A stretch of 64,000 bases of DNA. It comes from Pseudomonas turukhanskensis. Its GTDB lineage: Bacteria; Pseudomonadota; Gammaproteobacteria; Pseudomonadales; Pseudomonadaceae. The DNA lies in the NCBI RefSeq assembly GCF_027922365.1, contig NZ_BSFN01000007.1, positions 186,001 to 250,000 of the forward strand. The letters are read 5' to 3'. The number at the start of each line of letters is the position of its first letter. Positions within the stretch are counted from its first letter, which is position 1. Below the pieces are notes generated by a model. That model was given only the letters and a program-made list of their open reading frames with translations. It was not told the origin of the DNA and made no database searches. Made by a program: the position numbers and the translations under genes. Below, piece after piece: positions 18,922 to 28,248 of this stretch.

Positions 18922-21087
18922 TCATGCGCTGGTGTCGCGCTGAAGCTCGAACAGCAGGAGCGAGCGACCGGTAACGGTGAATTCGGCGTCGAATTCAAAC
19001 GATTCCTTGCTGTGGTCTTCCGGCCGGTTGCTGTCCAGCAGGCAGGTCCAACCGCGGCCTCCGGCTACTTCCGGCAGGGTGAAATTGACCACGTCACTGT
19101 GCGAGTTGAGGATCAGCAACAACGTGGCATCGGCGCCTTTACGGCGAATGCCGGTGGGTTGCGCGCGACCGTCCATCAGCATACCCAGGCAGCGAGCGTG
19201 CGGGTCTTCCCACTGCTCGGGCGTCATCTCGTTGCCGCAGGGCGACAGCCAGGTGACGTCTTTTACGCCCAGTTCCTCGTTGTATTGCCCAACCAGAAAA
19301 CGCCCGCGACGCAAGATCGGAAAGGCCTTGCGCAGGCTGATCACTCGGCGGGTGAAATCCAGCAGGCTTTTGCCTTCCTCGTCGAGGTTCCAGTCTACCC
19401 AGCCGATTTCATTGTCCTGGCAATAGACGTTGTTATTGCCGCCCTGGGTGCGGCTGAATTCATCACCGGCCACGATCATTGGCGTGCCCTGCGACAACAA
19501 CAACGTGCCGAGCATATTGCGCATCTGGCGCAGGCGCAGCGCTTTGATTTCCGGGTCGTCGGTGGGGCCTTCGGCGCCATGGTTCCAGGAAATGTTGTTG
19601 TCGTTGCCGTCGCGGTTGTCTTCGCCATTGGCGTCGTTGTGCTTGTGGTCGTAAGACACCACGTCGCGCAGGGTGAAACCGTCGTGGGCGGTGATGAAAT
19701 TCACCGAAGCGAAAGGCCGGCGGCCGCGTTGGTTGAACAGGTCACCCGAGGCCGTGAGGCGGCTGGCAAGTTCGGCCACCTGGCCTTCGTCGCCGCGCCA
19801 GAAGGCCCGCACGTTGTCGCGGTAACGGTCGTTCCATTCCACCCAGCCCGGCGGAAAACCACCGACCTGATAGCCGCCGGGGCCGCAGTCCCAGGGTTCG
19901 GCAATCAGCTTGGTCTTGCTCAGCACCGGGTCCTGGCGGCAGGCCACCAGGAAGCTGTGGCGCTCGTCGAAGCCGTCGGCGTAACGGCCGAGGATGGTCG
20001 CCAGGTCAAAGCGGAAGCCGTCCACGCGCATTTCGGTGGCCCAGTAGCGCAGCGAGTCGGTCACCATCTGCAGCACGCACGGGTGGCTTAGGTCCAGGGT
20101 GTTACCGGTACCCGAGTCGTTGATGTAGTGGCGCTTGTCGCTGGGCAGCAGGCGGTAGTAACTGGCGTTGTCGATGCCGCGCATGCTCAGGGTCGGGCCC
20201 AGCTCGTTGCCCTCGGCGGTGTGGTTGTAAACCACATCCAGAATCACCTCGAGCCCGGCGTCGTGCAGGTGGGCGACCATCTCTTTGAATTCGTTGATAT
20301 GGCCGCTGGCGGAGTAGCCGGCGTGGGGCGCAAAAAAGGCGATGCTGTTGTAGCCCCAATAGTTGTTCATGCCTTTTTCCAGCAGGTGTTTGTCATCGAC
20401 AAAGCCGTGGATAGGCAAAAGCTCCACGGTGGAAACGCCGAGCCGCTTGATGTGTTGCAGCAGGTCCGGGTTCATCAAGCCGGCGTAGGTGCCGCGCAGG
20501 TTTTCGGCCACCGAGGGGTGGCGCATGCTGGTGCCGCGCACGTGGGCTTCGTAAATGATGGTGCTGTCCCAGGGTACCCGCACGTTGGGGCGCTCGCCCC
20601 AGGTGAAGGCCGGGTCGATCACCTTGCTCTTGGGTACGAATTTGGCGCTGTCGCGCTTATCGAAACTGAGGTCGGCATCTTTGTGGCCGATGGTGTAGCC
20701 GAACAGCGATTCGGACCACTTCAGCTTGCCAACCAACTGTTTGGCGTACGGGTCGATCAACAGTTTGTTGGGGTTGAAACGATGCCCGGCCGAGGGCTCA
20801 TAGGGGCCGTAAACGCGGTAACCATAGATTTGCCCCGGGTGCGCATCGGGCAGGTAGCCGTGCCAGATTTCGTCGGTGTACTCGGGCAACACAATGCGTT
20901 CCAGCTCGGTTTCACCGGTGCTGTCGAACAGGCACAACTCCACCTTGGTGGCGTGGGCGGAGAACAGCGCAAAGTTGACGCCCAACCCGTCCCAGGTAGC
21001 GCCCAATGGAAATGGGTTGCCTTCGGAGATGCGCGATTGCCGCACGACTTGCGGTGCCGAGTTCGGCGATTTATGCGGCTTGGTCAT
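18922..21087 (-). CDS. glgX: Glycogen debranching enzyme GlgX
   Basis: GH13 isoamylase-type enzyme of 721 residues that hydrolyses alpha-1,6 branches of glycogen. The N-terminal CBM48 domain begins GNPFPLGATWDGLGVNFALFS. Catalytic motifs are DGFRFDLA (nucleophile Asp), LIAEPWDCG (acid/base Glu) and FITAHDGFTLRD (third Asp). The C-terminus includes DGRAQPTGIRRKGADATLLL. It is the sixth gene of the glgA-led operon; in P. aeruginosa the same gene set occurs in similar order. The debranched chains would feed TreY/TreZ and MalQ. Confidence 0.95.
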   Translation of the reverse strand: MTKPHKSPNSAPQVVRQSRISEGNPFPLGATWDGLGVNFALFSAHATKVELCLFDSTGETELERIVLPEYTDEIWHGYLPDAHPGQIYGYRVYGPYEPSAGHRFNPNKLLIDPYAKQLVGKLKWSESLFGYTIGHKDADLSFDKRDSAKFVPKSKVIDPAFTWGERPNVRVPWDSTIIYEAHVRGTSMRHPSVAENLRGTYAGLMNPDLLQHIKRLGVSTVELLPIHGFVDDKHLLEKGMNNYWGYNSIAFFAPHAGYSASGHINEFKEMVAHLHDAGLEVILDVVYNHTAEGNELGPTLSMRGIDNASYYRLLPSDKRHYINDSGTGNTLDLSHPCVLQMVTDSLRYWATEMRVDGFRFDLATILGRYADGFDERHSFLVACRQDPVLSKTKLIAEPWDCGPGGYQVGGFPPGWVEWNDRYRDNVRAFWRGDEGQVAELASRLTASGDLFNQRGRRPFASVNFITAHDGFTLRDVVSYDHKHNDANGEDNRDGNDNNISWNHGAEGPTDDPEIKALRLRQMRNMLGTLLLSQGTPMIVAGDEFSRTQGGNNNVYCQDNEIGWVDWNLDEEGKSLLDFTRRVISLRKAFPILRRGRFLVGQYNEELGVKDVTWLSPCGNEMTPEQWEDPHARCLGMLMDGRAQPTGIRRKGADATLLLILNSHSDVVNFTLPEVAGGRGWTCLLDSNRPEDHSKESFEFDAEFTVTGRSLLLFELQRDTSA

Positions 21088-21133
21088 GGTGGTGATTCCT
21101 TCGTCTCAGTCGATTCAATTCGTTGGGTGCAGA

Positions 21134-21547
21134 TCAGGCTTTCGGCGCCTTGGCGGCTGGTTTTTTCGGCGCAGGCTTCTCTGGCGCTACCGGTTTTTTT
21201 GCCGACGGTTTGGCAGGTTTGCTGACCGCGGGCTTGGGCGGGGTGGTGGCCTTGGGCGCAGCCGGTTTGGCGGCAGGCTTTTTCGCGGCTGGCTTGGCTG
21301 GTTTGGGTTCAAGCAGCGCCGGCTTTTCAGCCTTGGCCTTGGCCGGTTTTTTTGCTGCGGGAATGGCCGGATTAGGCGCTGCCAGGCTTTTGCCTTTTAC
21401 CGTTTTATTGGCCGCCGGCACGCCGGCTTCAGAGGCCGCCAGCTTGATTGCCATTTGCCAATGGCGCTCGGCCTGGCCTTCGGGTTTGCCTTCGGATTCC
21501 CAGATCTGAAAGGCGAATTCACGTACGCGTTTTTCATCGATGCTCAT
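21134..21547 (-). CDS. DUF2934 protein with Lys/Ala/Pro-rich tail
   Basis: A 137-residue protein in two parts. Residues 1-40 are a DUF2934 domain (RVREFAFQIWESEGKPEG, then RHWQMA). From about residue 48 to the end it is low complexity, built of PAKKP, AAKPA and PKPA repeats, strongly basic and resembling the histone-H1-like tails of AlgP. It overlaps the treY stop by 4 bases, so it is co-expressed with the glycogen/trehalose enzymes. DUF2934 proteins recur in such operons; function unknown. The tail could bind nucleic acid or an anionic polymer; this is inference. Confidence 0.85.
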   Translation of the reverse strand: MSIDEKRVREFAFQIWESEGKPEGQAERHWQMAIKLAASEAGVPAANKTVKGKSLAAPNPAIPAAKKPAKAKAEKPALLEPKPAKPAAKKPAAKPAAPKATTPPKPAVSKPAKPSAKKPVAPEKPAPKKPAAKAPKA

Positions 21548-24390
21548 GGCCGAGGCTCCTGAAAGGGATGTAGCAGGTTTACCGGGAAGTCCCGCAATAA
21601 GTGGGCGAGGTCGAGGCGACCATCGACCGGGGTATGGCGGCTGGAAGTAAAGGCACTTACCAGCGTGTGATGGCTGAGGCGTGGCGGCAGCAGCAGCTGC
21701 GTGTCGCCCCAGGCGTCATCGGGTATCAGTGGGGTGGTTTTGCCGTCCAACAGGCCTGCGGCCAGGCGAGGCACCACCACGATGGCGAAGCGCTCGCCGT
21801 CCAGGTGTCGGGCAAATGCGAGTATCCGCGCGGCCTGGCTACCAACGACCTGCAACGGCAGGTACTCACCACGGGCGAACAACTGCGGCTGCGCGGCTCG
21901 CAGGTTCAGCGTGCGCTGCACCAGCCATTGTTTGAGTTGGCCGCCGCGCCAGTGGTGAATCAGTTCGGCCACCGGGCGCGGATGGTCCAGCGCGGTGCGC
22001 CGTGCGGCAAAGTCCACCGGGCGGCGGTTGTCCGGGTCTACCAGGCTGAAGTCCCAGAACTCGTTGCCTTGGTACAGGTCCGGCACGCCGGGCGTGGTCA
22101 TGCGCAGCAGCGCCTGGGTCAGGCCGTTAAGCGCGCCGCTGGGGGCCAGCGACTCGGCGGCGGCGGCAATCTCGCTGCGCAGTTCCAGGGCCTCGGGGTT
22201 TTGCAGCAGGCCTTGCAGAAAGCGCCGGCACGCGCCTTCGTAGCTTTCGTTGTTGGCACTCCAGCTGCTGCGCAGTTTGGCTTCGCGCAGGGCTTTTTCC
22301 TGCCAGCCGAGCAAGCGTTGCAAGTAGTCATCCAGGCCCGCCTGGTTGCTGCTGGTCAGGCCCAGCGGCCAGCTGCCGAGCAAGGTTTGGTACAGCATCA
22401 GCTCATCGCCGGGGCTGGGTGCAATCCCGTCGGCCAACTCTTCGCGCAGCGGCGCGGCCATGCGCCACCAGCTGTCGACGCGGTCGGCCAGCCAGGTGGA
22501 GCGCTCGCTAAGCACGGCCATGCGCGCGCGGGTGTCTTCGCCGCGTTTGTGGTCGTGGGTGGCAGTGGTCAGCAGGTTGTCGGGGAAGGTTGCCAGTCGC
22601 TGTTGCCAGTTGGCTTGCAGCTCGGCAAGCGGGGCGCTGAAGTGCTGTGGGTCAAAGCCCACGTCGTTGCGCGACAGGAGCACGGCACTGCGATAGCAGG
22701 CGGTGTCTTCCACCGCTTTGGCGGCAGCGGGCGAGGTCAGTTGCTGGAAGCGTGTCAGCAGTTTTTGCCGCTGTTTGCGCGCCGGCCCTGGCGGCAGGTG
22801 ACGCAGCGGCTCACCACCGAGCCAACGGTCGAGGTACGCGAGCAGCGGCCAGTCGGCTTCACCCAGGCTGCTGTGGGCGGCCTCCAGCGCTTGCTGGAAG
22901 AAGTGCTGATCTTGCGCGCTGCGGCCATGGGCCCCGGCGTAGGTGCGGTACACCGGAAAGTGCACGATCAATTCCAGCAGGGCGCGGCGAATGGAGCCCA
23001 GCGTCAGGTCGCGGGTGGCGATATCGTCACGGGCCACCAGCAACAGGCCCTGGGCCAGTGCTTCGAGGTCGCCGGCCAGCGTGCCGTTGAGCACCAGTTG
23101 CCGAGCCTCGCGCACCTCATCCATAAAGTTGGCGGTACGCCCGCTGCGTTCTTCCCACAGGGCCGACAGTTGCAGCTGCCCAATGGGGTCGTGTTGCAGC
23201 AGCGACACCTCGTTCATGAATTCGTAGCCGGTGGTGCCATCCACCGACCAGTTGCCGAGCAACTGCTCGCCGGCGCCGAGGATTTTTTCCACGTAGATCG
23301 GGAACGGCTGGTCCAGTAGCGCGCCAGGGCGCTTGCTGAGCAAACCGTTGACCCGCCGCCGCAGCTTGCGGCAGTAACTGCCTGGGTTGGCCAGGCCGTC
23401 GACATGGTCGATGCGCAGGCCGTCCACCAGGCCTTGCTGAATAAGCTGGAAGATCTTGCTGTGGGTGGCTTCGAATACCCGGTTGCGTTCAACCCGCAGG
23501 CCGCCCAGCTCGTTGATATCGAAAAAGCGCCGCCAGTTAATGTCGTCTGCCGCCGTGCGCCAGCTGGCGAGGCGGTAGTACTGGCGCTCCAGCAACTGGT
23601 GCAGGTTATTGAAGGCGTGCTGATCCAGACTGCCTGCATCATCAATGCTGCCGGCCACCACTTCGAAGTGGCTCATGGCATCGGCCAGCGCCAGGCCGAC
23701 TTCCGGCACCTGCGCTACTTCGGCCAGCTCATTACGAATTTGCCGGGCGCTGTGCCAGGCCAACGGGTCCACATCCAGGCTTTCGAACCGTGCAGCAAAG
23801 GCTTGCAAGGTCGGGTCGTCGCTGGTTTTCAACACATCGGCATAGGTGGGCGGGCAGAGCGGAAAACGGTGCTCGTAATGCTGGGCGTAGAGGCTGCCGG
23901 TGTCGGCATCGAATTTCAGCAGGATCTCGCCTGCGGCCAGCACTTCGCCGTAGTCGCTGCGCAGAAAGGGCACCAGCAACTGACCGACCATCAAGGGGTC
24001 GTGGGAGCGCCACTGGATATCGAAGAAGTTGGCATAGGGGCTGGTGGGGCCCCATTCCAGCACGTCGAGCCACCAGGGGTTGGCGTCGCCGCCCACGGCC
24101 ATATGGTTGGAGACGATATCCAGAATCAGCCCCATGCCATGGGCGCGTAACTCGCCCACCAGGCGCACCAGTGCGTCTTCGCCGCCCAGCTCCGGGTTGA
24201 TGCAAGTCGGGTCGACCACGTCGTAGCCGTGGGTGGAGCCGGGCCGCGCCTTGAGAATGGGCGAGGCGTAGACATGGCTGATGCCCAGCTTGGCGAAGTA
24301 GCTGACCAGGGGCACAGCATCGTCAAGGGTGAAGTCTTTATGAAATTGCAGGCGGACGGTGGCCGTCAGCGGGCGCAGTGGCTTAGTCAT
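21544..24390 (-). CDS. treY: Maltooligosyl trehalose synthase TreY
   Basis: GH13 enzyme of 948 residues that converts the reducing-end alpha-1,4 link of a maltooligosaccharide to an alpha,alpha-1,1 link. Visible are ATVRLQFHKDFTLDDA at the N-terminus, SPILKARPGSTHGYDVVDP, DIVSNHMAVGG, GLRIDHVDGLANP with the nucleophile Asp, YVEKILGAGEQL with the acid/base Glu, and TATHDHKRGEDTRAR. It works with TreZ to release trehalose from glycogen-derived chains. It overlaps malQ by 8 bases and the DUF2934 gene by 4. Confidence 0.95.
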   Translation of the reverse strand: MTKPLRPLTATVRLQFHKDFTLDDAVPLVSYFAKLGISHVYASPILKARPGSTHGYDVVDPTCINPELGGEDALVRLVGELRAHGMGLILDIVSNHMAVGGDANPWWLDVLEWGPTSPYANFFDIQWRSHDPLMVGQLLVPFLRSDYGEVLAAGEILLKFDADTGSLYAQHYEHRFPLCPPTYADVLKTSDDPTLQAFAARFESLDVDPLAWHSARQIRNELAEVAQVPEVGLALADAMSHFEVVAGSIDDAGSLDQHAFNNLHQLLERQYYRLASWRTAADDINWRRFFDINELGGLRVERNRVFEATHSKIFQLIQQGLVDGLRIDHVDGLANPGSYCRKLRRRVNGLLSKRPGALLDQPFPIYVEKILGAGEQLLGNWSVDGTTGYEFMNEVSLLQHDPIGQLQLSALWEERSGRTANFMDEVREARQLVLNGTLAGDLEALAQGLLLVARDDIATRDLTLGSIRRALLELIVHFPVYRTYAGAHGRSAQDQHFFQQALEAAHSSLGEADWPLLAYLDRWLGGEPLRHLPPGPARKQRQKLLTRFQQLTSPAAAKAVEDTACYRSAVLLSRNDVGFDPQHFSAPLAELQANWQQRLATFPDNLLTTATHDHKRGEDTRARMAVLSERSTWLADRVDSWWRMAAPLREELADGIAPSPGDELMLYQTLLGSWPLGLTSSNQAGLDDYLQRLLGWQEKALREAKLRSSWSANNESYEGACRRFLQGLLQNPEALELRSEIAAAAESLAPSGALNGLTQALLRMTTPGVPDLYQGNEFWDFSLVDPDNRRPVDFAARRTALDHPRPVAELIHHWRGGQLKQWLVQRTLNLRAAQPQLFARGEYLPLQVVGSQAARILAFARHLDGERFAIVVVPRLAAGLLDGKTTPLIPDDAWGDTQLLLPPRLSHHTLVSAFTSSRHTPVDGRLDLAHLLRDFPVNLLHPFQEPRP

Positions 24391-26479
24391 GGCGGGCCCT
24401 CACAGTGGGCGCCAGGTGGTCGCGGGCGCGGCGGGCCTGGTCTAGGCGTTGCAGGCGTTGGCTGGGTTCGAGACCGTCGAGCATGTCTTTGGCATTCACC
24501 GACCAGCGTCGCCGCCAATTGGGGTGAATGTCGCCGGGGCCGGGCAGGTTGGGTTGCTCGAATTCGCCCATGGCATCCTCCAGTGGCAGCAGCACCAAGG
24601 GTGCCGGGGTGCTGCCGAGGAAGGAGGCGCTGGCGTCCAGTTGTTCGGTAATGCTGTTGTCGCGAATCGGCAGCAGCGCGCAGTCTTGCAGGGCTTTTTG
24701 CAGGCAGTGTTTTTCCCACTGGCGGTGGTTGTGGTCGTTGGCGCTGTGCTCGGGGCTGATGTGCCCGGCCTGTTCGCGCCATTGGATATCGCGCCCCTGC
24801 ATCCAGCCGTGCAGGGTGGGCAGGTCGTGGGTGGTGGTGGTCGCCAGGGCGTCGTCCGGCCAGTGAGGGGCGGGAATAAAACCGCTGTCATGTTGCTCGA
24901 ACAGCAGCACGCGCATCCCCAGCAAGCGGTGGCGCGCCAACTCTTCGCGCAGGCCTTCGGGCACGGTGCCCAGGTCTTCGCCGATCACCAGCGCGCGATT
25001 GCGCCAGGATTCCAGGGAAACCAGCCGCAGCAAATCTTCCAGTGGGTAGTTCAGGTAAGCACCGTCTTTGGAGTCGGCGCCCTGCGGTATCACCCACAGG
25101 CGCTTGAGGCCCATTACGTGGTCGATGCGTACGCCGCCGACATGGGCCAGGTTGGCCTGCAGCATTTCGATGAAGGCGCGGTAACCGTGGCGGCGCAGGC
25201 CGTCAGGGGAAAATGCTGATATGCCCCAGCTCTGGCCCTGGCGGTTGAGGATGTCAGGGGGTGCGCCGACGGTTAGGCTTTGCAGCAGTTCGTCCTGCCG
25301 CGCCCAGGCCTGGCTGCCGGCGCCGTCGGCACCCACGGCAAGGTCGGCGATCAGGCCGATCTTCATGCCGGCGCCCAGCGCAGCGGCCTGGGCGCGGTCC
25401 AGGCCACGGGCGATCAGCCATTGGCAGAAGGCGTGGTAGCCCACTTCGCGGGCGTGGTCGGCGGCAAACAGCTCCACATTGGGGTGGTGCGGGTCGCGGT
25501 AGTGTTCGGGCCAGGTGCGCCAGTCGCCGGGCATCTCGTGGCGCACCATAAAGCCTTGCAGGGCTTCGAAGCGGCAGTGCTGCAGCAGGGCGTCGCCGCC
25601 TTTGAGCAGGAACTTGTCGAAGTCCGGCGTCAGCGCATTGTGTTGATCGCTAAAGCGGCTGTATAGCTGGCGCAGCAAGCGCTGGCGGCTGTCGGTAACG
25701 CCGGGCCAGTCCACCAGGTCGAGGCTTTCCAGGTGGTGTAAACCGGCTTGCAGACCGCACACCTGAATCGCGTCTTGCACCGCCGCATCGCCCAGCAATA
25801 CATCGGGTGCGGCGTGCAGCGAATTGAACAGCAGCCGGCTGGAGGGCGAGTAGGGGCTGTACTGACCGGGCCATGCATTGAACATGGCATGCACAGGGCT
25901 GATGGCCAGAGCATCGGCGCCATGTTGGGCGGCGCTGCGGGCCAGATCGGCGAGGGCACGCATATCACCCAGGCCGCCGTCGCCGGGGCGCCGCAGGGAA
26001 TACAATTGTGCGGTCAGGCCCCAGATATGCTGGCGTTGGCCATCGGTGAGTTCTTCCACGCTCAGGCACGCGGGCGGCGCGACGGCTACGGTGAGCTCAC
26101 GCTCGCCGATATGCAGGCGGTGGTAGCCGCATGGGTCGATGGCAGGCAGGCAGGCGTTGCCGTCGAGACGGCCGCTTACCCGACGACCATCTTCGAGTTC
26201 GAGGCTGTAGGGGGTGTCGGCGCGAAATTCGCTACCCAGTGCCAACGGTGCATGGCGCACGTGGGTCAGCAGCGGCGGCAGTTCGCGCGAGTTGTGTTCG
26301 TGTTGCAGGTGGGCAAGGCTGGCGCTGATCTGCTCGGCGCTCTGGGCGCTGTAGCCCAGGCTTTCGATCAGCGCGCGCTGGGCGTCAACGCTAACCTGCT
26401 GCGCTCGCCCGTTGGCGTCGACCCAGTCGACACTCAGCCCTGCCGCGGTGGCCAGCCTGGCCAATTGCTCGTCGCTCAT
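24383..26479 (-). CDS. malQ: 4-alpha-glucanotransferase (amylomaltase) MalQ
   Basis: GH77 enzyme of 698 residues that disproportionates maltooligosaccharides. Motifs are SLRRPGDGGLGDMRAL, ALAISPVHAMF, GVRIDHVMGLKRLWVIP (nucleophile Asp), LVIGEDLGTVPEGLRE (acid/base Glu) and TTTHDLPTLHGW (third Asp). An N-terminal extension of about 150 residues precedes the barrel, as in the longer proteobacterial MalQ form. It is coupled to treZ (4-base overlap) and treY (8-base overlap), supplying chains long enough for TreY. Confidence 0.95.
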   Translation of the reverse strand: MSDEQLARLATAAGLSVDWVDANGRAQQVSVDAQRALIESLGYSAQSAEQISASLAHLQHEHNSRELPPLLTHVRHAPLALGSEFRADTPYSLELEDGRRVSGRLDGNACLPAIDPCGYHRLHIGERELTVAVAPPACLSVEELTDGQRQHIWGLTAQLYSLRRPGDGGLGDMRALADLARSAAQHGADALAISPVHAMFNAWPGQYSPYSPSSRLLFNSLHAAPDVLLGDAAVQDAIQVCGLQAGLHHLESLDLVDWPGVTDSRQRLLRQLYSRFSDQHNALTPDFDKFLLKGGDALLQHCRFEALQGFMVRHEMPGDWRTWPEHYRDPHHPNVELFAADHAREVGYHAFCQWLIARGLDRAQAAALGAGMKIGLIADLAVGADGAGSQAWARQDELLQSLTVGAPPDILNRQGQSWGISAFSPDGLRRHGYRAFIEMLQANLAHVGGVRIDHVMGLKRLWVIPQGADSKDGAYLNYPLEDLLRLVSLESWRNRALVIGEDLGTVPEGLREELARHRLLGMRVLLFEQHDSGFIPAPHWPDDALATTTTHDLPTLHGWMQGRDIQWREQAGHISPEHSANDHNHRQWEKHCLQKALQDCALLPIRDNSITEQLDASASFLGSTPAPLVLLPLEDAMGEFEQPNLPGPGDIHPNWRRRWSVNAKDMLDGLEPSQRLQRLDQARRARDHLAPTVRARHD

Positions 26480-28248
26480 GCGCTTTCCTCAAGTGATGCC
26501 AGGGCACTGAACGGCCCGCGCAGGCCTTGTTGCGCGGCGTGCAGGTCAATTCGATTGCCAAATACCACCCGCGCTGCCGACCCCAAGGGTGGGGCGGTTA
26601 CCGGGTCGGCGCTGAGGTTGATGTCGATGCGCAGTTTGCTGCCGTCGGCCAACGTCCAATTGGCGCTCACAGCCTTGTTGCCAAGCACCTGCACATGGCC
26701 GGCATGGCTGCCGGACAAGCGCGGTACGATCAGTTGCTGACGCAGTTCCAGCAGCTTGCGGTAGTAGATGCGCCAGGCTTGGTGGGTGGGGTCGATATCC
26801 GGGGCGTAGTCGGGCAGCGAGCTCTTGAAGGTGCCGAGTTTGTTCGGGTCGGGAATGCTGTCGCGGATGGCAGCGTCCTGGAACACGGCAAAGTCTTTGA
26901 ACTCGTTGCGCCGGCCATCGCGTACGGCAACACCGAGCTCATCGTGGTGGTCGGTGAAGAACAGAAACGCTTGGCGCGAGCCCCACTCCTCACCCATGAA
27001 CAGCAGCGGGATCATCGGTGAAAGCAGCAGCAATACCGTTGCCGCCTTGAGTGCATCGGGGTCGCACAGGCAGCTCAGGCGCTCGCCGAAGGCACGGTTG
27101 CCGACCTGATCGTGGTTCTGCAAAAACAGCACGAAGGCGGTGGGCGGCAGATGCCCGCTGGGTTCGCCGCGGGCGTGGCCATGGCGGTTTTTTTGCCCTT
27201 GGTAAACAAAACCTTCCTGCAGGCAGCGGGCCAGTTTTTCCGTGGGTTGTTGGGCATAGTCCTGGTAATACCCTTCATGCTCATCGGTGAGCAGTACATG
27301 CAGGGCGTTATGGCCGTCGTCGTTCCACTGGGCATCGAAGCCGGCCTGCAGCAGTTCGGCACTGTTGTGTTCGTTTTCCAGCACCAGGTGCAGATGGCGC
27401 TCCAGCGGCACGGCGGCGCGCAGGCGTTGGGCCATTTCAACCAGAAAGTCTTTTTCACTGATGGCGTGTACCGCGTCGAAACGCAGGCCGTCGACCTTGT
27501 AGTCCAGTACCCACATCAAGGCGTTTTCGATAAAAAAGTCCCGTACCTGGGGGCGGCGAAAATCGATGGCCGGGCCCCAGGGGGTGGAGATGTCTTCGCG
27601 AAAGAAATCCTTGGCATAAAGGCCGAGGTAATTGCCGTCGGGGCCGAAGTGGTTGTAGACCACGTCGATAAACACCATCAGGCCCAGCCCATGGGCGGTG
27701 TCGATCAGATGACGCAGCTGGTCCGGCGTGCCGTAGGTATTGTGCGGCGCGAACGGCAGTACGCCGTCATAACCCCAATTGCGTTCGCCGGGGAACTGAT
27801 TCAGCGGCATCAGCTCGATGGCCGTAACACCCAACTCGCGCAGCTCGGCCAGGCGCGCCTCCACGCCGGCGTAGCCCCCGAGCAAGCCGACATGTACTTC
27901 GTAGAGCACGGTTTCATGCCAGGGGCGGCCGTGCCAGTCAGTGTGTTGCCAGGTGTAGGAGTCGGCGCTGGTGAGCAGGCTGAAGCCGTGCACATCGTTC
28001 TGTTGGGCACGAGACGCCGGGTCTGGCACCTGCTGCTCCCCATCGATGCGGTAGGCGTAGGCGCTGCCCAGCGGGCACGGCAATTCACGGCGAAACCAGC
28101 CGTCCGGTTCTTTATTCAACGGCTGGGTATAGCCGTCGCCGAACACCACCTCGACGCTGTTGGCGGCGGGTGCCCAAAGGGAGAAGCGGGTACTGCCCTC
28201 GTCGAGGTAGAGGGCGCCATGTGCCGGCCGTAAGGTCGGCAAAGGCAT
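26476..28248 (-). CDS. treZ: Malto-oligosyltrehalose trehalohydrolase TreZ
   Basis: GH13 enzyme of 590 residues that releases trehalose from maltooligosyl trehalose. It has an N-terminal CBM48-like domain (STRFSLWAPAANSVEVV), ELMPLNQFPGERNWGYDG, DVVYNHFGPDGNYL, DGLRFDAVHAI with the nucleophile Asp, LVLENEHNSA with the acid/base Glu, and FLQNHDQVGNRAFGER with the third Asp. Its start shares one base with the glgA stop (TGATG), indicating coupling. Confidence 0.95.
   Translation of the reverse strand: MPLPTLRPAHGALYLDEGSTRFSLWAPAANSVEVVFGDGYTQPLNKEPDGWFRRELPCPLGSAYAYRIDGEQQVPDPASRAQQNDVHGFSLLTSADSYTWQHTDWHGRPWHETVLYEVHVGLLGGYAGVEARLAELRELGVTAIELMPLNQFPGERNWGYDGVLPFAPHNTYGTPDQLRHLIDTAHGLGLMVFIDVVYNHFGPDGNYLGLYAKDFFREDISTPWGPAIDFRRPQVRDFFIENALMWVLDYKVDGLRFDAVHAISEKDFLVEMAQRLRAAVPLERHLHLVLENEHNSAELLQAGFDAQWNDDGHNALHVLLTDEHEGYYQDYAQQPTEKLARCLQEGFVYQGQKNRHGHARGEPSGHLPPTAFVLFLQNHDQVGNRAFGERLSCLCDPDALKAATVLLLLSPMIPLLFMGEEWGSRQAFLFFTDHHDELGVAVRDGRRNEFKDFAVFQDAAIRDSIPDPNKLGTFKSSLPDYAPDIDPTHQAWRIYYRKLLELRQQLIVPRLSGSHAGHVQVLGNKAVSANWTLADGSKLRIDINLSADPVTAPPLGSAARVVFGNRIDLHAAQQGLRGPFSALASLEESA

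Noticed and set aside
18127..20091. Long plus-strand open frame opposite glgX and the ACAD-like gene
   Set aside because: It spans the junction of two real minus-strand genes and shows no domain or signal; composition is that of an antisense shadow.
21601..23319. Plus-strand open frame (572 codons) opposite treY
   Set aside because: Antisense shadow of a gene with all TreY catalytic motifs.
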